Assembly: GCA_026989135.1 (NCBI GenBank)
Contig: JALSJZ010000104.1
Coordinates: 1-60,925 of the forward strand
Source: Sedimenticola sp.
Lineage (GTDB): Bacteria > Pseudomonadota > Gammaproteobacteria > Chromatiales > Chromatiaceae
Reading direction: 5' to 3'
DNA: 60,925 nt
Under the pieces are notes generated by a model, which did no database searches, had not been told where the DNA came from, and was given only the letters and a program-made list of their open reading frames with translations. A program made the translations under genes and the position numbers. Shown one piece after another: positions 45,713 to 59,547 of this stretch (its first letter is position 1; each line of letters begins with the position of its first letter).

Positions 45713-46102
45713 TCAGGGCAGAGAGACAGGTATTGCTGGTTGCCAGTGCTCTGCCCGGTGTTCTGCCACGATAGCCGTATAGATGCCACCCCGCACATTG
45801 AATTCAGCCGTCAGCCGCATGAATCGTGGTTGTGTTGCCGCTACCAGATCTTGCAGAATCTGGTTGGTCACCGCCTCATGAAAGGCCCCTTCATCACGAA
45901 ATGCCCACACATAGAGCTTTAGTGATTTCAGCTCTACACAGAGCTGGTCAGGGATATACTCAACGGTAAGCTCAGCAAAATCCGGCTGGCCGGTCTTTGG
46001 GCAGAGGCAGGTAAACTCAGGCACCTGGATACGAATGGTGTAATCAGTTATTTGCTGCGGGTTTTCAAAGGTTTCCAGAGACTTGCCGGGTTGAGATGAC
46101 AT
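45713..46102 (-). CDS. queF: 7-cyano-7-deazaguanine reductase, short type
   Basis: QueF reduces preQ0 to preQ1 in queuosine synthesis using NADPH. The 129-residue protein is the unimodular form with the catalytic Cys34 and Asp41 in [13 protein letters not shown], the substrate-binding [10 protein letters not shown] segment, and His75-Glu76 in [11 protein letters not shown]. It is somewhat divergent but complete. It reads towards the prsT-associated element and diverges from smc. Confidence 0.92.
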   Translation of the reverse strand: MSSQPGKSLETFENPQQITDYTIRIQVPEFTCLCPKTGQPDFAELTVEYIPDQLCVELKSLKLYVWAFRDEGAFHEAVTNQILQDLVAATQPRFMRLTAEFNVRGGIYTAIVAEHRAEHWQPAIPVSLP

Positions 46103-46299
46103 GCTAGTGATCCGTTGAGTAGGGTTTTGGAGAGGCGATTATACGGGGTCTTGTGAAACACGAAAACCGGCTTCTTTTGAAATCACAAAAATAAAAACAA
46201 TTCGCAATGAAATCATAAAGATAGAGTGTTGCTTCCGATGGAGATGTTTGCATTTGAACGGCTTGTATCCTGCTCCAGCTGCCTGTATCTTAGCGCCCT

Positions 46300-49200
46300 A
46301 TGCGTCTGGAAAAAATAAAGCTGGCGGGCTTCAAATCCTTTGTTGATCCTACCCATGTTCCCATGCCCGGTAATCTGGTGGGCGTCGTGGGGCCAAATGG
46401 CTGTGGAAAATCCAACGTTATTGATGCAGTGCGTTGGGTGATGGGCGAAAGTTCAGCCAAGCATCTGCGTGGCGAATCCATGGCAGATGTGATCTTCAAT
46501 GGCTCCACCTCGCGCAAACCGGTGGGTACAGCCGCAGTCGAGCTGCTGTTCGATAACAGTGATGGCGGTGCCGGAGGGCAGTATGCACACTACACCCAGA
46601 TATCGGTCAAGCGTCACGTCTCCCGTGATGGGCAATCCCTCTACTACCTGAATGGCGTACGCTGCCGCAGACGCGACATCACCGACCTCTTCCTGGGTAC
46701 AGGGCTGGGGCCACGCAGCTACTCCATCATTGAACAGGGGACAATCTCCAGGCTTATAGAGGCGCGCCCGGAAGAGCTGCGCCACTTTCTGGAAGAGGCA
46801 GCGGGCATATCAAAGTACAAAGAGCGGCGGCGGGAGACCGAAAACCGGATCCGGCATACCCGCGAGAACCTCGAGCGGCTCAATGATCTGCGCGAAGAGA
46901 TTGCCAAACAGCTGCAACACCTCAAACGCCAGGCCGCCACTGCAGAGCGATACAAGATTCTAAAACAGGAAGAGCGCCGCCTGAAGGCCGAGTTGCTGGT
47001 GTTGCGCTGGAGCAGCTTTGATAAAAGCCTGCAACAGCAGGATAGAGCCATTGCAGAACAGGAGACAGCGCTGGAAGCCGTCGTGGCAAAACAGCGGCGG
47101 CAGGAGGCCGAGATCGAGCAGCAGCGGGAAGATCACATCTGCGCCAATGACCACTTCAACAAGGTGCAGGCCGAATTCTACAGCGTAGGTGCCGAAATCT
47201 CCCGGTTGGAACAGGCCATCCAATATGCCAGAGACGCGCGCCACCAGCATGAACATGACCTTGAGCAGGCGGAAGAGGCTCTGGCTGAAGCCAGCAACCA
47301 TCGTCAGCAGGATGAGCAGAGCCTGAAAGCACTCCGCCAGATTCTGACGGAGGATGAGCCCAAATTGCAGGCTGCCCGCAGCCATGAAAAAATGGCTGCT
47401 GAGCAGCTGGCCGAAGCCGAACAGGCCATGCAGAACTGGCAAAACGAATGGGACAGCTTTAACCAAAGATCCACCGAACCGGCCCAGGCCGCCCAGGTCG
47501 AGCGCACCCGCATCAACCACCTGGAGCAACAAGAGCAGCAACTCTCGCAACGCATGGAGCGCCTGAACAGTGAGCTGAGGCAACTGGATGATTCACAGCT
47601 GCACCAGGAGATCTTGCAGCTGGAGCAACAGGCAGAAGAGGGGCAGGGAGAGATAGGCAAACGGCAACAGCAGCTGACCCAGCGGATTGCCCAGCTGGGC
47701 GAGATGAGAGAGGCCAATGCCCGCTCTGCCCACAAACTCGACCAGCTGCGTGAACAGCAACAGATGACCCGGGGGCGACAGGCCTCACTTGAAGCACTGC
47801 AACAGGCGGCGCTGGGCAAGCAGGAGACAGCCGTAGTGGAGTGGCTGGAGGCGCGTGAACTGGCCAATGCCACCCGCCTGGCCGAACGGCTGGATGTAGC
47901 GCCAGAGTGGCAACACGCCGTGGAGACCGTGCTGGGCTATCATCTACAGGCAGTATGTGTCGATGCCTTCTCCGATCTGGCGGCCAGCCTCCAGGCGCTG
48001 CACAACGGCACGCTGACCCTGTTCGATACCACAGAAAAGAGAACCCCCAAAAGAGCCGAAGACTATGCGGAACGCCTCATCTCCAGGGTCAGCTCCCCCT
48101 GGCCCCTGCATGACCTGCTGGGCAGTGTACGGCTGGCAGAAGATCTTGCTCAGGCTCTTACACTGCGGGAGAGCCTGGCAGAATACGAATCCATCATCAC
48201 CCGTGATGGCATCTGGATAGGACGCAACTGGCTGCGCATGGCACAGGAGAGAGATGAAAAATCCGGTGTGCTGGCGAGAGAGGATGAACTACGGCAGATC
48301 GCTGCCGAGCTAAAGCAGACGGGTGCAGAGATAGAGCAGCAGACCGCTGACTTTGAGCAGGGCCAGCAGCAGTTGAGAGAGATAGAACAGTCCCGGGAGC
48401 GGATTCAGCGCCAGCTTGATGAGGCCAACCGAAGAGCGGCAGGCATTCGTGCTGTACTGGGGAGCAAGCGGGTAAAGGCTGACCACCTGAGCGCCCGGCG
48501 CAAGGCCATTGGCCAGGAGGCGGCTGAGGTAGGCCGCCAGATCAGCGTCGATAGAGAGGAGCTGGAGCGTGCCAAAAGCAGCCTGCACCATGCGCTGGAG
48601 AAGATGGAGACACTGGCACAACAGCGCCAGCTGCTGATCGAGCAGCGTGACAGCCTGCGCACCGTGTTATCAGAGAAGCGGGATGCAGCGAACCAGCGGC
48701 GAAACCAGGCACACGAGCTTGCACTCAAGATAGAGGCGGTGCGTTCATCCAGCCAATCGCTGATCCAGGGATTGGAACGCATGGCGACACAGCTGAGCCA
48801 ACTGAGCCACCGCCGGGAGGAGCTTAAAGCCAACCTGAGCAAAGGTGCCGAGCCACTGGCTGAGCAGAGCCAACAGCTTGAACAGCAGCTGGAAGCGCGC
48901 ATCAGGATCGAGGCGCAGCTGGCCAAGGCGCGTGAAGCAATGGAGGGGATAGAGCAGAAACTGCGGCAACTGGAACAGGATCGAGGCCAGTCCGAAGAGG
49001 TGGTACAGCGGGAGCGCACCCGGCTGGATCAGAGCCGGCTGAAGCGACAAGAGGTGTTGATACGTGGCAAAACCGTAGAGGAGCAGCTGAACGAAACAGG
49101 TTTCAGCCGCGATCAGTTGATCGACGAGCTGGCCGATGAGGCCACCGAGGCGCAATGGCTTGAACAGGTGGAGCGGATGGAACTGCGCATCCGCCGGCTG

Positions 49201-49812
49201 GGTGCAATCAACCTGGCTGCCATCGATGAATTTCAGGAGCAGTCCGAGAGGATGGAGTATCTCGATGCCCAGCATGCAGATGTGACAGAGTCACTGGAGA
49301 CGCTGGAGCGCGCCATCCGCAAGATCGACAAAGAGACCCGCACCCGCTTTAAAGAGACCTTTGATAAGGTCAATACCGGCATTCAGGATATGTTCCCCAA
49401 ACTGTTTGGTGGCGGCCATGCCTACCTGGAGCTGACCGGGGATGATCTGCTGGACACCGGCGTCACCGTTATGGCGCGCCCGCCCGGAAAGCGTAACAGC
49501 AGCATCCAGCTGCTCTCGGGTGGTGAAAAGGCATTGACAGCAGTGGCGCTGGTCTTTTCAATATTTAAACTGAACCCCGCCCCCTTTTGCATGCTGGATG
49601 AGGTGGATGCGCCGCTGGATGATGCCAATGTCGGTCGCTTCTGCGAACTGGTCAAGAGCATGTCCACGCAGGTTCAGTTCATCTTTATCACCCATAACAA
49701 GATCACCATGGAGATTGCCCATCAACTCATCGGCGTCACCATGAACGAACCGGGCGTATCCCGGCTGGTGTCGGTCGATGTTGAGGAGGCTGCCAAGTTG
49801 GCGGCCCTGTAG
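46300..49812 (+). CDS. smc: Chromosome segregation ATPase SMC
   Basis: SMC organises and separates chromosomes with ScpAB. The 1170-residue protein has an N-terminal Walker A (GPNGCGKSNVIDAVRWV), a long coiled coil (about 170-500), the hinge (about 505-660, with WQHAVETVLGYHLQAVCVD), a second coiled coil (about 665-1000) and the C-terminal head with signature LLSGGEKALTAVALVFSI and Walker B CMLDEVDAPLDDANV. Gammaproteobacteria outside the MukB group use SMC. Many antisense open frames here are composition artefacts. It is followed by zipA after 49 bases. Confidence 0.97.
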   Translation: MRLEKIKLAGFKSFVDPTHVPMPGNLVGVVGPNGCGKSNVIDAVRWVMGESSAKHLRGESMADVIFNGSTSRKPVGTAAVELLFDNSDGGAGGQYAHYTQISVKRHVSRDGQSLYYLNGVRCRRRDITDLFLGTGLGPRSYSIIEQGTISRLIEARPEELRHFLEEAAGISKYKERRRETENRIRHTRENLERLNDLREEIAKQLQHLKRQAATAERYKILKQEERRLKAELLVLRWSSFDKSLQQQDRAIAEQETALEAVVAKQRRQEAEIEQQREDHICANDHFNKVQAEFYSVGAEISRLEQAIQYARDARHQHEHDLEQAEEALAEASNHRQQDEQSLKALRQILTEDEPKLQAARSHEKMAAEQLAEAEQAMQNWQNEWDSFNQRSTEPAQAAQVERTRINHLEQQEQQLSQRMERLNSELRQLDDSQLHQEILQLEQQAEEGQGEIGKRQQQLTQRIAQLGEMREANARSAHKLDQLREQQQMTRGRQASLEALQQAALGKQETAVVEWLEARELANATRLAERLDVAPEWQHAVETVLGYHLQAVCVDAFSDLAASLQALHNGTLTLFDTTEKRTPKRAEDYAERLISRVSSPWPLHDLLGSVRLAEDLAQALTLRESLAEYESIITRDGIWIGRNWLRMAQERDEKSGVLAREDELRQIAAELKQTGAEIEQQTADFEQGQQQLREIEQSRERIQRQLDEANRRAAGIRAVLGSKRVKADHLSARRKAIGQEAAEVGRQISVDREELERAKSSLHHALEKMETLAQQRQLLIEQRDSLRTVLSEKRDAANQRRNQAHELALKIEAVRSSSQSLIQGLERMATQLSQLSHRREELKANLSKGAEPLAEQSQQLEQQLEARIRIEAQLAKAREAMEGIEQKLRQLEQDRGQSEEVVQRERTRLDQSRLKRQEVLIRGKTVEEQLNETGFSRDQLIDELADEATEAQWLEQVERMELRIRRLGAINLAAIDEFQEQSERMEYLDAQHADVTESLETLERAIRKIDKETRTRFKETFDKVNTGIQDMFPKLFGGGHAYLELTGDDLLDTGVTVMARPPGKRNSSIQLLSGGEKALTAVALVFSIFKLNPAPFCMLDEVDAPLDDANVGRFCELVKSMSTQVQFIFITHNKITMEIAHQLIGVTMNEPGVSRLVSVDVEEAAKLAAL

Positions 49813-49861
49813 CAACGGGAGGCGCTTTGCAGGCACCTCCATTACATATTGAGTGAGACAA

Positions 49862-52944
<3,083 letters not shown>

Positions 52945-53093
52945 GGGTCTATGCCATATTGAGTGGGTAGCTCTGCTATTCTTTAGACACAGAGGTCACG
53001 GAGCTATCTTTAAGGGTCAACAATACTCTTCACCACCTATGTCCATATAGGCGTCTGTGTCAATTCGTTACCCACTCAATATGGCATAGACCC
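52945..53093. repeat. Inverted-repeat element (MITE-like) with 8-base target duplication after ligA
   Basis: Perfect 25-base terminal inverted repeats (52945-52969 and 53069-53093) starting GGGTCTATGCCATATTGAGT bound a 149-base unit without coding capacity. It is flanked on both sides by CGAATTGA (52937-52944 and 53094-53101), a clean 8-base target duplication, which marks a recent insertion. Eight-base duplications fit IS1595-type transposases among others; the family is inference. The last three bases of the left duplication are the ligA stop codon. Solo ends with the same GGCATAGACCC occur at 150-160 and 14217-14231. Confidence 0.88.
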
Positions 53094-53100
53094 CGAATTG

Positions 53101-53134
53101 ATGGCTACAGGGAGATGCATCTCCCTGCAGCCAT
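53101..53134. terminator. 34-base palindrome between ligA and the PpiC gene
   Basis: ATGGCTACAGGGAGATGCAT and its continuation form a near-perfect palindrome (one mismatched pair) centred on the GC at 53117-53118. It sits between two converging genes, so it may stop transcription from either side, although neither strand has a T-tract. Before the element inserted, it lay directly at the ligA stop. Confidence 0.5.
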
Positions 53135-53142
53135 ATTGTGGT

Positions 53143-54111
53143 TTAGTGAGGGGGCGCTGCTGCTGTATTGCTGTTGGCCGCTTTCTGAGCAGGAGGCCTT
53201 ACCTGAATGTCTGCCTTTTTGCGCAGTTCGGTCAGGTATGACATTACCAGCTCCCGGCGTTTTTCATTCATTAGCGTATCCTGTACCTCTTCCAGGCTGG
53301 GCGGTGGTATCTCCCGTGCATCTTCCCGAAAAATGACATGCCAGCCAAATTGGGTTTTTACGGGTGTTGTGGAGTGCGTTCCATTCTCCATTGCCATAAC
53401 GGCCTCGGCAAAAGGCTCCACCATCTGTGTAGAGTCAAACCACCCCAGCTCTCCCCCCTGAGATGCGGATGGGCCGGTTGATCGGGTCTTGGCCAGCTCG
53501 GTAAAGTCGGCTCCGCCATCCAGCTCTTTGATAACCGCCCTGGCATCCTCTTCCGAGGTTAACAGTATATGCCGGGCCTTAAACTCCTGCTGTGGCTTGT
53601 CGCCGTAGCGCTGGTCATAGAGCGCTTTTATATCATCACTGGATATCGGTTGCTGCTGCACACGGTTGGCAATAGACATCTCGGCAAGTGCGCGTATACG
53701 CAGCAGGTTTAGCAGCTCGGCCACTTCCGGTTTTTTGTCGAAGCCCTCTGCCTGGGCATCCTGCACGATCAACATCGCATTGACCAGCTCATTGAGAATG
53801 GCCATCTGCTCTTGTGGCGTATTGCCTTTGGCACCCTGTCGGGCCTGACGCCATTGCTGGTGAAAAACCGCATACATTGATTTTGTTACCGGGGAGCCAT
53901 TGACGATGACAACTACATCAGGGTCGTCAAGTGTGGCTTTTTGTGGGGCAGCCGGTGCAGCGGTGTTGCTGGTCTCTGCTGCTGGCTCCTGCTTTGCGAC
54001 TTCCGTTGCAGCTTTTGCCGTGACCTGGGGTACGGAGTCCGTCCCCTCATTACAGCCTGAAAGCAGCACGGCCAGGCTTAATACAATCAGATTCTTGGGT
54101 AAGGATTGCAT
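53143..54111 (-). CDS. Parvulin-type peptidyl-prolyl isomerase lipoprotein (PpiC/PpiD-like)
   Basis: The 322-residue protein has a lipoprotein signal with lipobox LLSGC (Cys20), an Ala/Thr/Pro-rich linker (about 25-60), a SurA-N-like helical segment (VTKSMYAVFHQQWRQ ... NELVNAMLIVQDAQAEGFD) and a parvulin domain (about 180-270, KARHILLTSEEDARAVIKEL, GGELGWFDSTQMVEPF, TQFGWHVI). It is probably a membrane-anchored periplasmic folding helper. It is the last gene of a minus-strand run after the YciI-family gene, 18 bases apart. Confidence 0.92.
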   Translation of the reverse strand: MQSLPKNLIVLSLAVLLSGCNEGTDSVPQVTAKAATEVAKQEPAAETSNTAAPAAPQKATLDDPDVVVIVNGSPVTKSMYAVFHQQWRQARQGAKGNTPQEQMAILNELVNAMLIVQDAQAEGFDKKPEVAELLNLLRIRALAEMSIANRVQQQPISSDDIKALYDQRYGDKPQQEFKARHILLTSEEDARAVIKELDGGADFTELAKTRSTGPSASQGGELGWFDSTQMVEPFAEAVMAMENGTHSTTPVKTQFGWHVIFREDAREIPPPSLEEVQDTLMNEKRRELVMSYLTELRKKADIQVRPPAQKAANSNTAAAPPH

Positions 54112-54129
54112 GGATGGTTTCCTTGTGAT

Positions 54130-54429
54130 TTACGGTAGTACTTTTTTAAATGGGGTGACCGTAATGCTGGCATAGACGCCGGTCAGTGTGTAGGGATCCT
54201 GATCCGCCCATGCTTTTGCTGATGTTAGATCAGGGAATTCTGCCACAATCAGGCTGCCGCTGAAGCCGGCAGGTCCAGGGTCTTCGCTGTCGATGGCTGG
54301 AAAGGGGCCTGCCAGCAGCAGGCGACCCTCCTCTTTTAATTTTTCCAGGCGGCTCAGGTGGTCAGGGCGCGCACTTATTCGCGCTTCAAGGCTCTCTTCC
54401 TGGTCGGTTCCTATAATGGCATAGTACAT
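54130..54429 (-). CDS. yciI: YciI-family protein
   Basis: The 99-residue ferredoxin-like protein begins MYYAIIGTDQEESLEAR and has the conserved His in ARPDHLSRLEKLKEEGRLLLAGP and the PYTLTGVYASITVTPF end. The family has a conserved His/Asp pair and unclear enzymatic role. The start at 54429 matches the family; the frame to 54477 adds an unconserved stretch. The neighbouring ispZ/yciB gene that often accompanies it is absent here. Confidence 0.9.
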   Translation of the reverse strand: MYYAIIGTDQEESLEARISARPDHLSRLEKLKEEGRLLLAGPFPAIDSEDPGPAGFSGSLIVAEFPDLTSAKAWADQDPYTLTGVYASITVTPFKKVLP

Positions 54430-54513
54430 GCTGTCTCCCGGTTTGATGTGCAAAACCAGCAGCGATTCTAACAGCAAAAAGCAGATCTGTTTTGTTTAGA
54501 TGGCAGCTGTTAA

Positions 54514-56271
54514 TCAGTTATCCCATGCATAAATTGCTTCTACTTTATTTCCTGGTTCACAGAATATAAATGATTTGCACAGCTCTTTGGTGAGCATCAG
54601 GCCGCGTCCACTGGGGATAAATGAATCGGTTTGAATATTGGAGAGATAGCTTTTGTAGTCAAAGCCAGAGCCACTGTCTTCAACCCGGATAACAATTTCA
54701 CCACCTGTTGAATACAGGCGGCTGTGGATGGATATTGTGATATGTCCCTCTGATAACTCCTGAAGCCTTTTTTCCCGTTCTGTAAAGTAGGTTGTGAACC
54801 CTCCCGGTTCAGCCTTCAGTGCAGAGTTCAGATTTAATATTCCGTGGTCAAGTGCATTGGTGTAGAGCTCACTCAATATGGTGAAGATTACTCTGCGCTG
54901 CTCTTTTAGGCTCTCCAGCTCCTGTATTTGGTTGATTAACAGTGGAACAGGGTCGACTTTCAACAAGCGGGGCCCCTCTAATCTAACCTCAAACCTCAGG
55001 CTGTTGTGAGGTAAGTCAGAGCCCTCTTTCTGGAAGGTCGCTTTGCTCTGGGTTGCAGGCAGTTCGTTATCAAGTGTTGCCAGCACATCCGGCAGAAACG
55101 GAACCTCTACCAGGCTGATGTCATCATCCTGAGGCGCATCAAGGCAAAACTCCTCGAGGGCGGAGGCAATGGATTCAACGATGTTTCCCTGGCCTGTGCC
55201 TTGAGATAGCCGCTGTTCCAATCTCTTCTGTCCAAAATACTCCCCATCCGGGCTTCTGGCCTCTGTTACCCCATCGCTTGCCAGCAGGGCTCGATCCCCA
55301 AAGTCTGCTGCAATATTCGATATGGAGTGGAGGTAGTCTTCATCGGGAATGATGCCCAATGGCAGCCCGGCAGATGGAATGCGGTGCTTGATCTCTGTGC
55401 CTGCTGCATTCGTGACCAGTATATCGGGCATGCCGCAGCAACAGAGAGTCATGTTATCCATGGCGTGGTTGATGCGGACAAGCTGGGCGGCCATGAACAT
55501 GCCGGTGGGGAGCAGGGCATGCAGTTTTCGATTGATTTCATTGAGGATCTGGTCAACAGAAAACCCTTTAACCGTCATGGCACGAAAAGATTCCGACACC
55601 GGCAGTGCCCCCAGTGCGGCGGATAGCCCATGCCCGGTAAAATCACCCAGCAGCACGTTGAGATCCCCATTGGGGGCGTGGGCGGTTAAGAGCACGTCAC
55701 CACTGAAGAGCGCAGCGGGGCGCATGAGCGCCTTCAGCTTCTCTGGCATCACATTGCCTGCGATTACGGCCCCGCTAAATACTTTTTCAGCAATCTCCTC
55801 TTCACGCTCTCTCTGGCCTAAAAGGGTTGTTACTTCGCGATGGAGATCGCGAATCCTCTCCATTGCCTTGATCTTTGAGCGGAGAAGGGTGTGGTTGAAG
55901 GGTTTGGTCAGGAAGTCATCACCACCGACCTCTACACATCGGGCGAGCGCCTTCTCATCTGTCATGGCGGTTAGAAAGATGACGGGTATAAAGGTATCGC
56001 CGCAGAGTGCTTTGATCTGGGCGGTAGAGTCAAAGCCATCCATAACCGGCATCATGATGTCCATGAAGATGATATCCGGCTGGTTCTCTTTAAAGCGCTC
56101 AATCGCCTCTGCCCCATCTACTGCCTGGACAACGGTGTACCCTATTTTTTTCAAAAGGGCGTTCAGGATGATGCGGTTGGACAGCTCATCATCGGCTATC
56201 AGGGCTAGCCCGGCCGATTGCGGTGCGGGTGGCTCAGTTAATGAGGCAGGTGAGGTGCCTTGCATATTCAT
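54514..56271 (-). CDS. Response regulator with PP2C phosphatase and kinase-like ATPase domains (HsbR/CrsR-like)
   Basis: The 585-residue cytosolic protein has a receiver domain (about 23-140; Asp71 in IIFMDIMMPVMDG, Lys in LTKPFN), a coiled linker, a SpoIIE-type PP2C phosphatase (about 170-395; LGDFTGHGLSAALG, ASDGVTEARS, DDDIS), and a C-terminal RsbW-like ATPase (about 430-585; ELYTNALDHG, VEDSGSGFDY, GRGLMLTKEL). This order is that of HsbR of Pseudomonas and CrsR of Shewanella, which phosphorylate and dephosphorylate an STAS anti-anti-sigma protein in biofilm, motility or stress control. No STAS gene is adjacent. Gap to yciI is 84 bases. Confidence 0.9.
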   Translation of the reverse strand: MNMQGTSPASLTEPPAPQSAGLALIADDELSNRIILNALLKKIGYTVVQAVDGAEAIERFKENQPDIIFMDIMMPVMDGFDSTAQIKALCGDTFIPVIFLTAMTDEKALARCVEVGGDDFLTKPFNHTLLRSKIKAMERIRDLHREVTTLLGQREREEEIAEKVFSGAVIAGNVMPEKLKALMRPAALFSGDVLLTAHAPNGDLNVLLGDFTGHGLSAALGALPVSESFRAMTVKGFSVDQILNEINRKLHALLPTGMFMAAQLVRINHAMDNMTLCCCGMPDILVTNAAGTEIKHRIPSAGLPLGIIPDEDYLHSISNIAADFGDRALLASDGVTEARSPDGEYFGQKRLEQRLSQGTGQGNIVESIASALEEFCLDAPQDDDISLVEVPFLPDVLATLDNELPATQSKATFQKEGSDLPHNSLRFEVRLEGPRLLKVDPVPLLINQIQELESLKEQRRVIFTILSELYTNALDHGILNLNSALKAEPGGFTTYFTEREKRLQELSEGHITISIHSRLYSTGGEIVIRVEDSGSGFDYKSYLSNIQTDSFIPSGRGLMLTKELCKSFIFCEPGNKVEAIYAWDN

Positions 56272-56399
56272 ACTTCAACCTATCTGTTGTTTACTCTGGG
56301 TTATGAGAATCACAGAGTGTAGCGGCACCGGCATGGATTAATTGAGTGCTATTGCCGACCCTGCGTAAATGAGTGGGTTTGATTATATGGTACTGAAAT

Positions 56400-58049
<1,650 letters not shown>

Positions 58050-58185
58050 TCAGAGGGCCATAGATATGAGACCATCATACGGTGAAGGTGGGGGTTTTAG
58101 CTACCCATGCAGCGGGCTATCATCCCAGCACACTCCCGGATAACAGGGTATAGTGCCGGGTCGGTTTTGATTGGTTGAGCTGATA

Positions 58186-58348
58186 CCTAAATCCTGCAAG
58201 TGCTCGCACTCACATAGCGCAAGCTATTGATCCGTATAGCGATATGAAACTTTTCGGTCATCACAATAAGGATGACACTCAAAGTTGTCATTCACTCTAC
58301 GAATCAATATCTTACACTCTGCAAGCACGATCACTTGCAGGATTTAGG
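58186..58348. repeat. Inverted-repeat element (MITE-like) with 5-base target duplication upstream of asd
   Basis: The 163-base unit ends in perfect 17-base inverted repeats, CCTAAATCCTGCAAGTG (58186-58202) and its complement (58332-58348), and is flanked by TGATA on both sides (58181-58185 and 58349-58353). No coding capacity; the interior has smaller repeats such as GTCATC/GATGAC. Ends beginning CCTARAT with 5-base duplications are seen in IS1380-type elements such as ISEcp1; that link is inference. It fills most of the 352-base gap between pgm and asd; the rest (58038-58180) shows no gene. Confidence 0.82.
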
Positions 58349-58389
58349 TGATAAATAACCGCGGCTTTTATAGGGGAACGGGGTAGTCA

Positions 58390-59412
58390 ATGGGTAAAAA
58401 GTTTAATCTGGCAGTGGTTGGGGCTACGGGGGCGGTGGGCGAAGCTATGCTCTCCATTCTCGCTGAGCGTAAATTCCCGGTGGATAAGATCTATGCACTG
58501 GCGAGCAGCCGTTCCGTGGGGAAAAAGGTGGCATTCGGCAACCGCTGGCTGAAGGTTGAAGCACTGGATGAATTTGACTTCAGCCAGGTTGAGGTGGCGC
58601 TCTTTTCTGCTGGGAACGACATCTCCAGGGAGTTTGCCCCCAAGGCCGTGGATGCGGGCTGTGCAGTCATTGATAATACATCCTGCTTTCGCTATGAAGC
58701 CGATGTGCCGCTGGTGGTGCCAGAGGTAAACCCGGAGGCGATAGCCGATTACTACCACCGGGGCATCATTGCCAACCCCAACTGCTCAACCATTCAGATG
58801 ATGGTTGCACTCAAGCCCATCTACGATGCAGTTGGGATCCTGCGCGTCAATGTCTGCACCTATCAGGCTGTTTCAGGCTCGGGCAAAGAGGGCATTGAGG
58901 AGCTGGCGATGCAGACCGCCAATCTGCTCAATATGAAGTCAGTGGAGACGGATGCCTATCCCAAGCAGATTGCCTTTAATGTGCTGCCGCAGATCGATGC
59001 CTTTCAAGAGAATGGCTACACCCGTGAAGAGATGAAGCTGGTGTTGGAGGCACGAAAGATCCTGGCGGATGATGTCATCCTGCTTAATCCTACTGCGGTT
59101 CGTGTCCCTGTTTTCTACGGACACTCTGAAGCGCTGCATATTGAAACACGCAAAAAAATTACAGCCGAAGAGGCCCGGGCGCTGCTGACCCAGGCACCAG
59201 GGGTTACCGTTATTGATGAGCGTTGTGATGGCAGCTACCCAACCGCAGTTACAGATTCTGTAGGCAATGACGCTACTTTTGTAGGGCGCATCCGGGAGGA
59301 CATCTCCCACCCCTGTGGTTTGGATATGTGGGTGGTCTCTGACAACGTACGCAAAGGCGCGGCCTTAAATAGTGTTCAGATCGCTGAAATTCTGGTAAAA
59401 GACTATTTGTAA
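58390..59412 (+). CDS. asd: Aspartate-semialdehyde dehydrogenase
   Basis: Asd makes aspartate semialdehyde for lysine, diaminopimelate, threonine and methionine. The 340-residue protein has GATGAVGEAMLSIL for NADP, the catalytic Cys132 in NPNCSTIQM, SGSGKEGIEEL, and the C-terminal VGRIREDISHPCGLDMWVVSDN. GGGG lies before ATG 58390. The inverted-repeat element ends 41 bases upstream, so the promoter may lie within it or be in the short AT-rich stretch 58353-58375. asd followed by fimV is the usual gammaproteobacterial order. Confidence 0.96.
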   Translation: MGKKFNLAVVGATGAVGEAMLSILAERKFPVDKIYALASSRSVGKKVAFGNRWLKVEALDEFDFSQVEVALFSAGNDISREFAPKAVDAGCAVIDNTSCFRYEADVPLVVPEVNPEAIADYYHRGIIANPNCSTIQMMVALKPIYDAVGILRVNVCTYQAVSGSGKEGIEELAMQTANLLNMKSVETDAYPKQIAFNVLPQIDAFQENGYTREEMKLVLEARKILADDVILLNPTAVRVPVFYGHSEALHIETRKKITAEEARALLTQAPGVTVIDERCDGSYPTAVTDSVGNDATFVGRIREDISHPCGLDMWVVSDNVRKGAALNSVQIAEILVKDYL

Positions 59413-59547
59413 GCTATAGTTAGCGAATAAATGTTATGTCTATTCTACTGTGTGCTTCGTTAGTTATTTGAAGATAAAAATTCTACAGCCGTCATGGGCG
59501 TCCAATTTCTCCTTGTAAGAAGAAGAGAAATGGAAAATGGGGAGAAG

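Noticed and set aside
47304-49019. Long Ser/Cys-rich minus-strand frames under smc
   Set aside because: They mirror the Gln/Glu/Leu-rich coiled coil of SMC in another frame and are not genes.
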